The notes: generated from the sequence alone by a model not told the origin. 64,000 bases of DNA from Luteibacter sp. 9135 (GCF_000745005.1 NZ_JQNB01000001.1:1116001-1180000); one strand, 5' to 3'; shown: positions 32,553-43,348, counted from the first letter of the stretch. A program made the numbers and translations.

Positions 32553-34270
32553 CCGCCAACGGCATGCTCCAGATGGCTCTTTTCTTCGCCGTGCTGCTCG
32601 CCCTGGTCAAGCCGGTGGGCCAGTACATGGCCCTGGTCTTCTCCGACGAGCCCAACCGGGTCACCCGATTCGGCGGTGGCATCGAGCGTTTCCTGTATCG
32701 CCTGGCCGGTATCCGCGCCGACGAGGACATGCGCTGGACGCGCTACGCCATCGCCATGCTGGTGTTCAACGTGGCAGGCCTGGCCATCGTCTACCTGCTG
32801 CAGCGCACGCAGCAGTGGTTGCCGCTGAACCCGCAGCATTTCGCGGCCGTCTCGCCCGATTCGGCGATGAACACCGCCATCAGCTTCGCCAGCAACACCA
32901 ACTGGCAGGGCTATGCCGGCGAGTCGACCATGAGCTACCTCACCCAGGCGCTCGGCCTGTCGGTGCAGAACTTCCTCTCGGCGGCCACCGGCATTGCCGT
33001 GCTCATCGCCGTGGTCCGTGGCTTCAGCCGCCGCGCCGCCGCGGCCGTGGGCAACTTCTGGGTCGATGTGACCCGGGCCACCCTCTACGTGCTGCTGCCG
33101 TTCTCGCTGGTACTGGCGCTGCTGCTGGTGTCGCAGGGCGTGGTACAGAACCTGGCCACCTACGTGGATGTCACCACGCTGCAGCACGGTACGCAGACCC
33201 TGCCGATGGGGCCGGCCGCCTCGCAGATCGCCATCAAGATGCTCGGCACCAACGGCGGCGGTTTCTTCAACGCCAATTCGGCGCACCCGTTCGAGAACCC
33301 CACGCCGTTCTCCAACTTCCTGCAGATGCTGTCGATCTTCCTGATCCCCGCATCGCTCTGCTACACGTTCGGCCGCATGGTCGGCGACCGTCGCCAGGGC
33401 TGGGCCATCCTGGCCACCATGATGCTGATCTTCGTGCCGCTGGCCGTGGGCCTGGTGGCCGCGGAACAGGCCGGCAACCCGGTACTGCACGGCTTGGCCA
33501 TCGATGCGCAGGCCTCGGCCACCCAGGCCGGCGGCAACATGGAAGGCAAGGAAACCCGCTTCGGCATCGCCGGCTCCGGCCTGTTCGCGGCAATCACCAC
33601 GGCCGCGTCGTGCGGCGCGGTCAATGCGATGCACGATTCGCTCACCCCGCTGGGCGGCCTGGTGCCGATGTGGTTGATGCAGCTGGGTGAGGTGATCTTC
33701 GGCGGCGTCGGCTCCGGCCTGTACGGCATGCTGGCCTTCGCCGTGGTCGCCGTGTTCATCGCAGGGCTGATGGTCGGCCGCACGCCGGAATACCTCGGCA
33801 AGAAGATCGAGGCCTACGAGATGAAGATGGCCAGTCTGGCCGTGCTGTTGCCCTGCGCCCTGGTGGTGATCGGCACCGCGGTGGCGGTGATGTCACCCGC
33901 TGGTGTGGCCGGCGTGTCCAACCCGGGCGCGCACGGTTTTAGCGAAATGCTCTATGCGGTCAGCTCGGCGTCGAACAACAACGGCAGCGCCTTCGGCGGA
34001 CTCTCGGCCAACACGCCCTTCTGGAACGTGCTGCTCGGTATCTGCATGTTCCTGGCGCGCTTTCCGCTGGCCATCGCCATGCTGGCCATGGCCGGGTCGC
34101 TCGCCGCCAAGCGTCACGTCCCCGCATCCACCGGCACCCTGCCGACGCATACGCCGCTGTTCGTCGCGCTGCTGGCCTGCGTCGTCATCGTCGTCGGCGC
34201 GCTTACCTTCCTTCCGGCACTGGCCCTCGGGCCCATCGCCGAACAACTGATGTCCGCCACGGGCCCCTGA
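32549..34270 (+). CDS. kdpA: Potassium-transporting ATPase subunit KdpA
   Basis: A 573-residue channel-like subunit. It carries the K+ selectivity-filter segments of the superfamily of K+ transporters, for example NTNWQGYAG and MLGTNGGGFFNANSAHPFEN, and a later NNGSAFGG loop. KdpA binds and passes K+ to the KdpB pump. The ATG at 32549 overlaps the kdpF stop; the four-gene order F-A-B-(x)-C follows. Length matches the family (about 560-600). Confidence 0.97.
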   Translation: MTANGMLQMALFFAVLLALVKPVGQYMALVFSDEPNRVTRFGGGIERFLYRLAGIRADEDMRWTRYAIAMLVFNVAGLAIVYLLQRTQQWLPLNPQHFAAVSPDSAMNTAISFASNTNWQGYAGESTMSYLTQALGLSVQNFLSAATGIAVLIAVVRGFSRRAAAAVGNFWVDVTRATLYVLLPFSLVLALLLVSQGVVQNLATYVDVTTLQHGTQTLPMGPAASQIAIKMLGTNGGGFFNANSAHPFENPTPFSNFLQMLSIFLIPASLCYTFGRMVGDRRQGWAILATMMLIFVPLAVGLVAAEQAGNPVLHGLAIDAQASATQAGGNMEGKETRFGIAGSGLFAAITTAASCGAVNAMHDSLTPLGGLVPMWLMQLGEVIFGGVGSGLYGMLAFAVVAVFIAGLMVGRTPEYLGKKIEAYEMKMASLAVLLPCALVVIGTAVAVMSPAGVAGVSNPGAHGFSEMLYAVSSASNNNGSAFGGLSANTPFWNVLLGICMFLARFPLAIAMLAMAGSLAAKRHVPASTGTLPTHTPLFVALLACVVIVVGALTFLPALALGPIAEQLMSATGP

Positions 34271-34273
34271 TCC

Positions 34274-36352
34274 ATGACTACCCTAGCCCACGACAAGCCG
34301 CGCGGTTTCGACCGCGCGCTGGTGACCCGCGCCCTCGGTGACGCCTTCCGCAAGCTCTCGCCGCGCCAGCAGTTCCGCAATCCGGTGATGTTCGTCGTCT
34401 TCGTATGCAGTGTGCTGACCACCCTCTTGTGGGTGCAGGCACTGGCCGGCCACGGCGAAGCCTCCGCCACCTTCGTGTTCTGGGTGGCGCTGTGGCTGTG
34501 GTTCACCCTGTTGTTCGCCAACTTCGCCGAGGCGCTGGCCGAAGGCCGCGGCAAGGCCCAGGCCGATGCGTTGCGCGGTTCGCGCCGCGATGTCTCCGCG
34601 AAGAAGCTCGCCTCCGCCGATCGCGAGGCTGCGATCACTTTCACGCCGTCGAGCGAGCTGCGCACCGGCCACTTCGTACTGGTCGACGCCGGCGATACCG
34701 TGCCGGGCGACGGTGAAGTGGTGGTCGGCGCGGCCAGCGTGGACGAGAGCGCGATCACCGGCGAATCCGCGCCCGTGATCCGCGAATCCGGTGGCGACCG
34801 CAGCGCGGTGACCGGCGGTACCCGCGTGCTCTCCGACTGGCTGGTGGTGCGCATCACCAGCAACCCGGGCGAGAGCTTCCTCGACCGCATGATCTCGATG
34901 GTGGAAGGCGCCTCGCGGCGCAAGACGCCCAACGAGATCGCGCTGACCATCCTGCTGGCCAAGTTCACGCTGATCTTCCTGCTGGCCTGCGCCACGCTGT
35001 TGCCGTACTCGATCTACAGCGTGCAGGCGGCCGGCGTGGGCAGCCCGATCACGCTCACCGTGCTGATCGCCCTGCTCGTGTGCCTGATTCCCACCACTAT
35101 CGGCGCCCTGCTCTCGGCCATCGGCATCGCCGGCATGGACCGGATGATCCGCGCCAACGTCATCGCCACGTCCGGACGCGCGGTGGAAGCCGCGGGCGAT
35201 GTGGACGTGCTGCTGCTGGACAAGACCGGCACGATCACGCTGGGCAACCGCCAGGCCGTGGCCTTCCACCCGGCACCGGGCATCGAGGAGCGCGAACTGG
35301 CGGAAGCCGCGGAACTCGCTTCGCGTGCCGACGAAACGCCGGAAGGCCGCAGCATCGTCACCCTTGCCGCGCGTTTCGTGGCGATGTCTACCGCCCGCCC
35401 CGCCAACGATCGCGATGCGGTGTTCGTGCCCTTTACCGCGCAGACCCGCATGAGCGGCGTCGATGTGGGCACGCGCCATGTCCGCAAGGGCGCCATGGAT
35501 GCCGTGGAACGCTACCTGGATTCGCAGGACAGCCACATGCCGCCGCTGGTCCGCCGCATGGCCGAGGACGTTGCCCGTCGCGGCGCTACGCCGCTGATCG
35601 TGGTCGACGGCGCGCTCACCCTCGGCGTCGTGGAACTGAAGGACATCGTCAAGGAAGGCATCAAGGAGCGCTTCGCCGAGATGCGCCGCATGGGCATCCG
35701 CACGGTGATGGTCACCGGCGACAACCCGTTGACCGCCGCGGCCATTGCGGCCGAGGCCGGCGTGGACGACTTCCTCGCCGAGGCGACACCGGAAGCGAAG
35801 CTGAAGCTGATCCGCGATATCCAGGCCGAGAACCGTCTGGTCGCCATGTGCGGCGACGGCACCAACGACGCGCCGGCGCTGGCCCAGGCGGACGTCGCAG
35901 TGGCCATGAACAGCGGCACGCAGGCGGCCAAGGAAGCCGGCAACATGGTCGATCTGGATTCCAACCCGACCAAGCTGATCGAGGTGGTGGGCATCGGCAA
36001 GCAGATGCTGATCACCCGCGGCGCGCTGACCACCTTCTCCATCGCCAACGACATCGCGAAGTACTTCGCGATCATCCCCGCCGCGTTCGCCACCACGTAT
36101 CCGGCGCTCAACACGCTGAACGTGATGCACCTGGCCACGCCGCAGAGCGCGATCCTCTCGGCGGTGATCTTCAACGCGCTGATCATCGTCTTCCTGATTC
36201 CGCTGGCGCTCAAGGGCGTGGCCTATCGCGCGCTGGGCGCCGCCGCGCTGCTGCGCCGCAACCTGCTGGTGTACGGGCTGGGCGGCGTGGTCGTGCCCTT
36301 CATCGGCATCAAGCTGATCGACATGTTGCTGGTCCTGGTCGGACTGGCGTAA
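34274..36352 (+). CDS. kdpB: Potassium-transporting P-type ATPase subunit KdpB
   Basis: A 692-residue P-type ATPase of the Kdp class. The phosphorylated Asp316 is in DKTGT, the dephosphorylation motif TGES is at 162-165, and [20 protein letters not shown] and [10 protein letters not shown] mark the nucleotide/P domain. It hydrolyses ATP and drives K+ import with KdpA and KdpC. Three bases after kdpA. Overall length and motifs are intact. Confidence 0.97.
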   Translation: MTTLAHDKPRGFDRALVTRALGDAFRKLSPRQQFRNPVMFVVFVCSVLTTLLWVQALAGHGEASATFVFWVALWLWFTLLFANFAEALAEGRGKAQADALRGSRRDVSAKKLASADREAAITFTPSSELRTGHFVLVDAGDTVPGDGEVVVGAASVDESAITGESAPVIRESGGDRSAVTGGTRVLSDWLVVRITSNPGESFLDRMISMVEGASRRKTPNEIALTILLAKFTLIFLLACATLLPYSIYSVQAAGVGSPITLTVLIALLVCLIPTTIGALLSAIGIAGMDRMIRANVIATSGRAVEAAGDVDVLLLDKTGTITLGNRQAVAFHPAPGIEERELAEAAELASRADETPEGRSIVTLAARFVAMSTARPANDRDAVFVPFTAQTRMSGVDVGTRHVRKGAMDAVERYLDSQDSHMPPLVRRMAEDVARRGATPLIVVDGALTLGVVELKDIVKEGIKERFAEMRRMGIRTVMVTGDNPLTAAAIAAEAGVDDFLAEATPEAKLKLIRDIQAENRLVAMCGDGTNDAPALAQADVAVAMNSGTQAAKEAGNMVDLDSNPTKLIEVVGIGKQMLITRGALTTFSIANDIAKYFAIIPAAFATTYPALNTLNVMHLATPQSAILSAVIFNALIIVFLIPLALKGVAYRALGAAALLRRNLLVYGLGGVVVPFIGIKLIDMLLVLVGLA

Positions 36353-36368
36353 CCCGAGGCCCACTGCC

Positions 36369-36575
36369 ATGCATTGCGTGAAGCTCACCGTACTCATCGA
36401 AGACAGCGCCGACCTGGACATGGAAGTACGCGTCGTCACCCCGGATACGCCTGCCCCGATGGCACGCGCCACCGCGGCGGCACCGGTCAGCCTCGTGCGT
36501 ACCGCTGCCGTGCCGTCGCCACCGCCGCGTCGCGACGAAGACGATTACGCCCTCGGCGGTTACGCCGGCATCTGA
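36369..36575 (+). CDS. 68-residue hypothetical protein inside the kdp operon
   Basis: ATG-started reading frame with the same high third-position G+C as neighbouring genes, so probably real. It begins MHCVKLTVLIEDSADLDMEV, then an Ala/Pro/Thr-rich middle and ends DEDDYALGGYAGI. No family recognised. It lies between kdpB and the porin gene, with 16 bases before it. A role in pump regulation is only positional inference. Confidence 0.5.
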   Translation: MHCVKLTVLIEDSADLDMEVRVVTPDTPAPMARATAAAPVSLVRTAAVPSPPPRRDEDDYALGGYAGI

Positions 36576-36636
36576 ACCAACGCCTCATCCTCCCACTATC
36601 GAAAAGGGGTCCCGAAAGGGATCGGTAAAACACGCC

Positions 36637-38055
36637 ATGCGCACCACTCGTTACGCTTTTCTCGCCGCCCTGCTCGCCCTCGCGCCCGTCACCCGGGCCA
36701 TGGCTTCCGGCAGCGACGACTGTTCCCAGGGCTTCGGCGCCCGCTTCGCCGCGGCCTACCGCGAAGATGCCCAGCCGGCCGACCCGAACGCACCTGCACC
36801 GGCCCGCCGTGGCCTGGATTCGCCGTTGGCCTCGCCGCCTTTTCCTTCCGCCGAATGGCAGCTGGGCGGCGTGGCCTACCCGATCGGCGTGCCCAACCTG
36901 AATTCGCAGTACCCGCTGGAAAAGGCCATGGCCTGCAACCGCGTGGGCCGCTGGCTGAAGGACAACCGGATCGAGGTGTACGGCTGGCTCAACGCGTCCG
37001 TCAACCTGAGCAGTTCGTCGCACACGAACTACCCGTTGTCGTACGCCGTGCGTCCGAACCGCGTGGAGTTCAACCAGGCGCTGCTGCGCATCGAGCGCCT
37101 GCCGGACACCGTGCAGACCGACCATGTGGACTGGGGCTTCCACCTGGATAACCTTTACGGTTACGACTACCACTTCACCACGATGAAAGGCGTGCTCAGC
37201 AACCAGTTGCTGAACAACCCCAAGCCCGACCAGCCGCTCAACGGCAAGATCAACGGCTACGACCCGATGCTGTTCTACGGGGATATCTACCTGCCGCATA
37301 TCGCCGAGGGCATGGTGGTACGCATCGGTCGCTGGTTGTCGCTGCCTGACATCGAGGCGCAGTTCTCGCCCAACAACTACCTGGTGACGCATTCCATCCT
37401 CTACACGGTGGACCCGTATACGCAGATGGGTGTCATGACCACGACGCGGCTCAACGCGCAGTGGACGGTGCAGGTGGGCTTGAACGGTGGCAACGACACC
37501 GCGATCTGGAACCACCAGTCGCGCCCGACGTTGCAGGCCTGCGTGCGCTGGGTTTCGGCCAGTAACGACGACATGCTCTATACCTGCGCCAACAGCGTCA
37601 ACCGTTCCGACTACAACTACAACAACGTGCAGATGTACGTCAGTACCTGGGGCCACCGCTTCAGCGACCGCGTGCACATCCTCACCGAGGCGTACTACAT
37701 GTACGGCCGGCAGATTCCGGGTTATGGCCCGGGCTTCGACAGCCAGGTGGCCGGTTCGTCGCCGCTGCCGGGCAAGGCGGCGGAGTACGGCATCGTGAAC
37801 TATCTCAACGTGGCGATCGATCCGAAGAACATGATCTCGTTCCGCAACGAGTTCTACAACGACCAGAAGGGCCAGCGCACCGGCTTCCCCACGCGCTACA
37901 CCAGCCACACGCTGGGCATGACGCACTGGGTCACGCAGGACATGGAGATCCGTCCGGAGCTGCGCTACGAGAAGTCGTACGACGTCGATGCCTATGACGG
38001 CGGCCGCAAGGACAACCAGGTGACCGCGCTCGTCGACGCGATCTGGCACTACTGA
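36637..38055 (+). CDS. Outer-membrane porin, BBP2 (OmpL-like) family, inside kdp operon
   Basis: A 472-residue protein. Signal peptide at 1-23 (ending TRAMA). The rest is rich in barrel-strand patterns with aromatic girdles: [60 protein letters not shown] and [20 protein letters not shown], with a C-terminal DAIWHY. This resembles BBP2/OmpL-like porins. It sits between kdpB and kdpC, 10 bases before kdpC, so it is co-transcribed. It may admit K+ across the outer membrane when kdp is induced; that is inference. Confidence 0.8.
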   Translation: MRTTRYAFLAALLALAPVTRAMASGSDDCSQGFGARFAAAYREDAQPADPNAPAPARRGLDSPLASPPFPSAEWQLGGVAYPIGVPNLNSQYPLEKAMACNRVGRWLKDNRIEVYGWLNASVNLSSSSHTNYPLSYAVRPNRVEFNQALLRIERLPDTVQTDHVDWGFHLDNLYGYDYHFTTMKGVLSNQLLNNPKPDQPLNGKINGYDPMLFYGDIYLPHIAEGMVVRIGRWLSLPDIEAQFSPNNYLVTHSILYTVDPYTQMGVMTTTRLNAQWTVQVGLNGGNDTAIWNHQSRPTLQACVRWVSASNDDMLYTCANSVNRSDYNYNNVQMYVSTWGHRFSDRVHILTEAYYMYGRQIPGYGPGFDSQVAGSSPLPGKAAEYGIVNYLNVAIDPKNMISFRNEFYNDQKGQRTGFPTRYTSHTLGMTHWVTQDMEIRPELRYEKSYDVDAYDGGRKDNQVTALVDAIWHY

Positions 38056-38065
38056 GGAAGCACGC

Positions 38066-38641
38066 ATGACTACCCTGCTACGCAATGCCATCGTCCTGCT
38101 CCTGCTGATGACCGCGGTTACCGGCGTGGCCTATCCCGCCGTCGTCGGTGGCCTGGCCGCGGTGCTGTTCCCGTCCCAGGCCGCGGGTAGCCTGGTGACG
38201 CGCGACAACGTGCCGGTCGGCTCCGCGCTGATCGGCCAGTCGTTCACCGCGCCGCGGTACATCTGGGGCCGCCCGTCGGCCACCACGCCCGTGCCGAACA
38301 ACGCCGCCGCGTCCACCGGTTCCAACCTCGGCCCGAGCAACCCGGCGCTGGCGGATGCGGTGAAACAGCGGATCGCCGCGCTGCGCGCCGCCGATCCGGG
38401 CAACGACGCGCCGGTGCCGGTGGACCTGGTCACGGCGTCGGCCAGCGGACTGGATCCGGAGATCAGCCCGGCCGCGGCGACGTTCCAGGCCAATCGTGTC
38501 GCGCGTGCGCGGCAGATTCCCGCGGACACCGTGCGCCGGCTGATCGCCGAAAACACCCAGGGTCGCCAGTTCGGCGTACTGGGCGAGCCACGGGTCAACG
38601 TGCTGGCGCTCAACCTGGCGCTGGATGCCGCGACGCGCTGA
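38066..38641 (+). CDS. kdpC: Potassium-transporting ATPase subunit KdpC
   Basis: A 191-residue subunit with one N-terminal membrane helix (about 8-32, [20 protein letters not shown]) and a periplasmic domain containing [33 protein letters not shown] and a C-terminal VLALNLALD. KdpC helps couple KdpA and KdpB and increases ATP affinity. It is displaced from kdpB by the porin and a small gene, an unusual order. Confidence 0.97.
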   Translation: MTTLLRNAIVLLLLMTAVTGVAYPAVVGGLAAVLFPSQAAGSLVTRDNVPVGSALIGQSFTAPRYIWGRPSATTPVPNNAAASTGSNLGPSNPALADAVKQRIAALRAADPGNDAPVPVDLVTASASGLDPEISPAAATFQANRVARARQIPADTVRRLIAENTQGRQFGVLGEPRVNVLALNLALDAATR

Positions 38642-38683
38642 CCGGTTCCGCTACTCTTGCCCCACTCCTCCCGGCCACACCCC

Positions 38684-41341
38684 ATGAACGATGTGCGAGA
38701 CGCCCGCGCCGACGCGCTGCTCAACGCGGTGAACGAGGAGGACGGCCAGCGGCTGAAAATCTTCCTCGGCGCCGCGCCCGGCGTGGGCAAGACCTTCGCC
38801 ATGCTCTCGGCGGCGCGGGACCTGAAGCGCCAGGGCATCGACGTGGTGGTGGGGCTGGTGGAGACGCATGGCCGCAGCGAGACGGCGGCGCTGCTGGAGG
38901 GCATCGAGGTGCTGCCGACGCGGCCGGTGCGCTATGCCGGTCGGGAGTTCCGTGAGTTCGACCTGGAGGCCGCGCTGGCGCGCAAGCCGGCGGTGATCCT
39001 GGTCGACGAACTGGCCCACACCAATTTGCCCGGCGGTCGCCATGCACGCCGCTGGCAGGATATCGCCGAACTGCTCGATGCCGGCCTGGAGGTCTACACC
39101 GCACTCAACGTGCAGCATGTGGAAAGCCTCAACGACCAGGTGCGGCGGATCACCAACGTGGCCGTGCGCGAAACGGTACCCGACGCGTTCCTCGACCGCG
39201 CACGCGACATCGTGCTGATCGACCTGCCGCCGCGCGAACTGATCGCCCGGTTGAAGCAGGGCAAGGTGTACGTGCCGGAAACCGCCGCCGTGGCACTGGA
39301 CGCGTTCTTCTCGCCGACCAATCTGGCCGCCCTGCGCGAGCTGGCCGTGGAAACCGTGGCCTCGCACGTGGACAGCGACCTGCGCGAGCACATGCTGGCG
39401 CGCGGCGATGCGATGCCCGTGCGCCGGCGGGTCATGGCGGCCATCGACGGGCATGGGCAGAGCGAATACCTGGTGCGGATCACGCGACGCATCGCCGAGC
39501 GCCGCGGTGCGCCGTGGAGCGTACTGTTCGTCGACCGGGGCGGCATGGACGGCGCCCGCCGCGAGCGCGTGGACGCGGCGATGCGCCTGGCCCGTCGCCT
39601 GGGTGGCGAAGCGGTGATCCTGCGCGGGCATGCGGTGGCCGACGAGCTGATGGCCTGGGCCGATCGCGAAGGCGTGGGCCAGATCATCGTCGGCCGCACG
39701 CGCGAACGGCCCATCGCGCGCCGGCTGGGCTATTCGCTCACGCAGCAGCTGCTCACGCGCGGCGCGCACCTGGAACTGACCATCGTGGCCACGCCGACGC
39801 AGCGCGCGCAGTCGCGCCGGCGGCTGCGCGTGGAGGATGCGGGGTCGCGCCGCGACTACGGCTTCGCCACGGCCACCATCGCGGTGGCGATGGCGTTATC
39901 GTTCATCGCCGACCGCTTCCTCTCCGTGGCCAACCTCTCGCTGATCTTCCTAACGGCGGTGCTGATCGTGGCGGTGCGCACGCGCATGGCCGTCGCGGTC
40001 TATGCCGCGCTGCTCAGCTTCTTCGGCTACAACTTCTTCTTCGCGCCACCCCGCTACACGCTGGCCATCGCCAATGCGGACGACGTGCTGGCGGTCACCC
40101 TGTTCCTCGTCGCCGCACTGGTCTGCAGCCGCCTGGCTACCCGGCTGGCCGGGCAGGTGACCTCGCTACGTGCAGCGCAGGTGCGTGGCCGGGCACTGGT
40201 GGCGCTGGGCCAGCAGCTGGCCACCAGCGCGGATGCCGACGCCGTGCGCGTCGCAGGCGCGCAGGCGCTGGCCCGTGCGCTGGACATCGATGTCGCCATC
40301 CTGGCCCGCGATGCCTCGGGCGCGCTCGTGGTTGCCAGTGCCGCGCCGGCACCGTTTCCGCTGTCGGCCCAGGACATGGCGGCGGCGGACTGGTGCGAGA
40401 GCCATGCCGAGCCTGCGGGTCGCTATACCGACACGCTGCACGGTGCGTCGTGCTGGGTGCTGCCGCTGGGCAGCGAGCAACAGCGCGGCGGCGTGGCGGC
40501 GCTGCGTTTCCCGCCGGGCACCCGCGAGCCGGATGCCGACCGCCGGGGCCTGGCGCTGGCGATGATCCAGGATATCGGCCAGGCGCTGGACCGCGCGCGC
40601 CTGGCCAGCGAACTCGAAAGCGCGCGCGTGCAGGGCGAGACCGAGCGCCTGCGCAACGCGCTGCTGTCGTCGGTCTCGCACGACCTGCGCTCCCCGCTGG
40701 CGTCCATGATCGGTTCGGCGGGCACGCTGCTCAGCTACGAGGACCAGCTTCCGGCCAGCGAGCGCCACGAACTGTTGCAGGCCATCCTCGGCGAGGGCCA
40801 GCGGCTGGATCGCTACATCCAGAACCTGCTGGACATGACCCGCCTCGGCCACGGCACGCTCAAGCTCACGCGCGACTGGGTGGATGCGGGCGAGATCGTC
40901 GCCGCCGCGGTGTCGCGCATGCGCAAACTGTTTCCCGAGGTGCGCGTCGACGTGCACCTGCCGCGCGACACGATCCTGCTGCACGTGCATCCGGCCCTGG
41001 TCGAGCAGGCGCTGTTCAACATCCTGGAAAACGCCGGTCGCTTCACGCCGCCCGGCGAGCCGGTGCGGGTCACGGTCAGCAGCGAGGTCGGCCGCCTGCG
41101 CGTCGACGTGGCCGACCGGGGGCCGGGTATTCCGGAGGACGAGCGCGCGCGGATCTTCGACATGTTCTATTCGGTCTCGCGGGGCGATCGCGGCGGCAAG
41201 GGCACCGGGCTGGGCCTGGCGATCTGCCGCGGGATGATCGGTGCGCACGGTGGCAGCGTGGAGGCCTTGCCCCACGTCGGCGGAGGTACGACCATCCGGG
41301 TCTCGCTGCCCCTGCCGCCGCCCCCCGACGAGACCGCATGA
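38684..41341 (+). CDS. kdpD: Potassium sensor histidine kinase KdpD
   Basis: An 885-residue kinase of full KdpD length. The N-terminal KdpD domain (about 22-230) has a Walker A loop at GAAPGVGKTFAM (29-40). A universal-stress-like domain follows (about 250-370), then four helices near 390-490, a GAF region, and HisKA with H666 in SVSHDLRSPLASM. The ATPase domain (about 770-880) has N-box and GTGLGLAICRG. It senses K+ limitation and phosphorylates KdpE. ATG 38684 is used. Its stop overlaps kdpE by ATGA. Confidence 0.96.
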   Translation: MNDVRDARADALLNAVNEEDGQRLKIFLGAAPGVGKTFAMLSAARDLKRQGIDVVVGLVETHGRSETAALLEGIEVLPTRPVRYAGREFREFDLEAALARKPAVILVDELAHTNLPGGRHARRWQDIAELLDAGLEVYTALNVQHVESLNDQVRRITNVAVRETVPDAFLDRARDIVLIDLPPRELIARLKQGKVYVPETAAVALDAFFSPTNLAALRELAVETVASHVDSDLREHMLARGDAMPVRRRVMAAIDGHGQSEYLVRITRRIAERRGAPWSVLFVDRGGMDGARRERVDAAMRLARRLGGEAVILRGHAVADELMAWADREGVGQIIVGRTRERPIARRLGYSLTQQLLTRGAHLELTIVATPTQRAQSRRRLRVEDAGSRRDYGFATATIAVAMALSFIADRFLSVANLSLIFLTAVLIVAVRTRMAVAVYAALLSFFGYNFFFAPPRYTLAIANADDVLAVTLFLVAALVCSRLATRLAGQVTSLRAAQVRGRALVALGQQLATSADADAVRVAGAQALARALDIDVAILARDASGALVVASAAPAPFPLSAQDMAAADWCESHAEPAGRYTDTLHGASCWVLPLGSEQQRGGVAALRFPPGTREPDADRRGLALAMIQDIGQALDRARLASELESARVQGETERLRNALLSSVSHDLRSPLASMIGSAGTLLSYEDQLPASERHELLQAILGEGQRLDRYIQNLLDMTRLGHGTLKLTRDWVDAGEIVAAAVSRMRKLFPEVRVDVHLPRDTILLHVHPALVEQALFNILENAGRFTPPGEPVRVTVSSEVGRLRVDVADRGPGIPEDERARIFDMFYSVSRGDRGGKGTGLGLAICRGMIGAHGGSVEALPHVGGGTTIRVSLPLPPPPDETA

Positions 41342-42042
41342 CTCCGACTCCCTCGGCTCCCCGTGTCCTGGTGATCGACGACGAGGCGCAGATCCGCCGC
41401 TTCCTGGACATCGGCCTGCGCGCCGAGGGCTACCAGGTGCTGCTGGCCGCCACCGGCCAGGAGGGCCTGGGCCTGGCGGCCACGCAGTCGCCCGATGTGG
41501 TGGTGCTCGATATCGGCCTGCCCGATCTGGAAGGCCACGATGTGCTGCGCGAGATCCGCCAGTGGAGCCAGGTACCCGTGTTGATGCTGTCGGTGCGCGA
41601 CACCGAGGCCGAGAAGGTCCGCGCGCTGGATGGCGGTGCCAACGATTACGTGACCAAGCCGTTCGGCATCCAGGAACTGATGGCGCGCCTGCGCGTGCTG
41701 CTGCGCCAGGCGGCGAAGGGCGGCGAGGCCGAAGCCGCCGTGCGTTATGACGACGGCCGCCTCGCCGTGGACCTGGCCCGGCGCGAGGTGCTGCTCGACG
41801 GCACGGTCGTGGCGCTCACGCGCAAGGAATTCGCCGTGCTGTCGCTGCTGGTGCGGCATCCGGGTCGGGTGGTCAGCCAGCAGCAGATCCTGCGTGACGT
41901 GTGGGGGCCTACCCATACGCAGGACACGCATTACCTGCGCATCGTGATGGGCAAGCTGCGGCAGAAGCTGGGTGACGACCCGGCCGCGCCGCGCTGGCTG
42001 AAAACCGAACCCGGCGTGGGCTACCGTTTTCCGGCCGGCTGA
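41338..42042 (+). CDS. kdpE: Response regulator KdpE
   Basis: A 234-residue OmpR-class regulator. Receiver domain 1-125: DDE at 14-16, phospho-acceptor D58 in LDIGLPD and K in YVTKPFG. The winged-helix domain is at about 140-230 (LTRKEFAVLSLLVRHPGRVV; TEPGVGYRF). It activates the kdp operon when phosphorylated by KdpD. The start at 41338 overlaps the kdpD stop. Confidence 0.96.
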   Translation: MTPTPSAPRVLVIDDEAQIRRFLDIGLRAEGYQVLLAATGQEGLGLAATQSPDVVVLDIGLPDLEGHDVLREIRQWSQVPVLMLSVRDTEAEKVRALDGGANDYVTKPFGIQELMARLRVLLRQAAKGGEAEAAVRYDDGRLAVDLARREVLLDGTVVALTRKEFAVLSLLVRHPGRVVSQQQILRDVWGPTHTQDTHYLRIVMGKLRQKLGDDPAAPRWLKTEPGVGYRFPAG

Positions 42043-42078
42043 GCCGACCGCAGCGGACCCGCCGGGGCACCGTCGGGC

Positions 42079-42885
42079 TCAGGCGCCGGCCGCCTGCCTG
42101 GCGAGGTAACGCCCCGGGGAATCGCCGAACGCCTTGCGGAACATCGCCACGAACGCGCTCGGCGTCGCGTAGCCCAGCGCATCGGACACCACGGCCACCG
42201 GCTCGCCCGTGGCCAGCCGTTCCAGCGCGCGGGTCAGGCGCGCCTGCTGGCGCCACTGCGCCACGCTGCACTGGGTTTCCTGGCGGAAGATGCGCGTCAG
42301 CGTGCGCGTGGACATGCCGGCCCAGGCCGCCCACTCCTCGATGCTGCGGGTGTCCTCGGGGTGTTCGAACATGGCGACGGCCACGCGGCGCAGGCGGCGG
42401 TCGCTCGGCATGGGCAGGTGCAGCGACTCCACCGGCGCACGCTGCAATTCGTCCAGCAACACCGCGAACAGGCGCTCCCGCGCCGGATCGGGCGCGAAGA
42501 TCTCGACTGGCCAGGTGGCCGCGCGCTTGATGATGGAGCGGACCAGGTCGTTGACGCCTACCACGCAGGGCCGGTCCGGCAGGCCGACCGCGGCGCAGGG
42601 CGCGATGAAGACGCCCCAGGCATGGGTCGGGCCGGTCATGCTCACCGTGTGCCTCGTGCCGGGCGGCATCCAGCCGGCGCGGTGCGGCGGCAGCAGGTAC
42701 GAGCCGTGCTCCGTGCGATTGGTGACGAAGCCTTCTTCCACGTAGAAGAATTGGCCGCGTACATGGCTGTGCCAGTCGACCTCCATCAGCGGCAACGCGC
42801 CGCGTGCCTCGTAGGCGACCAGCGGCGGGCCGTCGGCTCGTTCGAGCAGGGCGTGGATCACCTCGTGGTCCCGGCTGGAATGCAT
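42079..42885 (-). CDS. AraC-family transcriptional regulator
   Basis: A 268-residue protein. N-terminal cupin-like sensing domain (about 20-135: LMEVDWHSHVRGQFFYVEEG; MPPGTRHTVSM). C-terminal double helix-turn-helix (about 165-260: EWAAWAGMSTRTLTRIFRQE; LGYATPSAFVAMFRKAFGDS with the family P-S-x-F element). It is divergent from the small gene and marR-efflux genes, so it may regulate that cluster. The effector is not known. Confidence 0.9.
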   Translation of the reverse strand: MHSSRDHEVIHALLERADGPPLVAYEARGALPLMEVDWHSHVRGQFFYVEEGFVTNRTEHGSYLLPPHRAGWMPPGTRHTVSMTGPTHAWGVFIAPCAAVGLPDRPCVVGVNDLVRSIIKRAATWPVEIFAPDPARERLFAVLLDELQRAPVESLHLPMPSDRRLRRVAVAMFEHPEDTRSIEEWAAWAGMSTRTLTRIFRQETQCSVAQWRQQARLTRALERLATGEPVAVVSDALGYATPSAFVAMFRKAFGDSPGRYLARQAAGA

Positions 42886-43028
42886 GTTGGCCGATGCTCG
42901 CTATAAATTGGCCGAGTAACGATATCAGGCCTATACCCGTCATGGCTAATATCTGCCTACTCAAGTATCCAAACGCTTGCCGCCGAAATCTGCGGCCCCA
43001 GGCGGGATACCCGACGAAGGAGACACCC

Positions 43029-43271
43029 ATGATCCGTCTCGTCACAAACGATTTCAGCGAGGCCGGTGAAGGCCAGGAAGCCGGCGAAGCCCTGGTGACC
43101 TTCGTTGCCTGCGCCCACGCCATGCTCGACCCCGGCACCCCGGAAGACCAGGTGCGGCGCCTGGAACCGAGGCTGCTGGCCCAGTTGCCTACCCTGAGGG
43201 CGCTGGGCGTCTTCGACCTTTTCGAGGTGCGCGACCCCGCCCTGGCGGCCCTTCTGGCCGATGAATCATGA
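43029..43271 (+). CDS. 80-residue hypothetical protein upstream of marR
   Basis: ATG at 43029 with a GAAGGAGA ribosome site 7-14 bases upstream. Begins MIRLVTNDFSEAGEGQEAGE, then ALVTFVACAHAMLDPGTPED and an Arg-Leu-rich helix (QVRRLEPRLLAQLPTLRALG) ending in LLADES. No family recognised. It is divergent from araC and upstream of marR, with a promoter between them. It could be a small accessory protein of the efflux locus; this is only positional. Confidence 0.55.
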   Translation: MIRLVTNDFSEAGEGQEAGEALVTFVACAHAMLDPGTPEDQVRRLEPRLLAQLPTLRALGVFDLFEVRDPALAALLADES

Positions 43272-43291
43272 GGTAAAGCCGTCACGGTAAT

Positions 43292-43308
43292 ATATGCCGA
43301 ACGCATAT
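43292..43308. promoter_or_regulatory. Candidate MarR operator, ATATGC-N5-GCATAT
   Basis: A perfect 6+6 inverted repeat just upstream of the -35 element of the marR promoter. The typical position suits autorepression. A second, weaker TTGCC...GGCAA pair brackets the promoter. Confidence 0.5.
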
Positions 43309-43313
43309 TTGCC

Positions 43314-43341
43314 TTGACAACTATATTTAGGGCAATAGAAT
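43314..43341 (+). promoter_or_regulatory. marR promoter (TTGACA-N16-TAGAAT)
   Basis: Consensus -35 TTGACA at 43314-43319, a 16-base spacer and -10 TAGAAT at 43336-43341. Transcription would start near 43348, within a base or two of the ATG at 43349, predicting a leaderless or nearly leaderless marR mRNA. Confidence 0.65.
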
Positions 43342-43348
43342 GCGTGGC

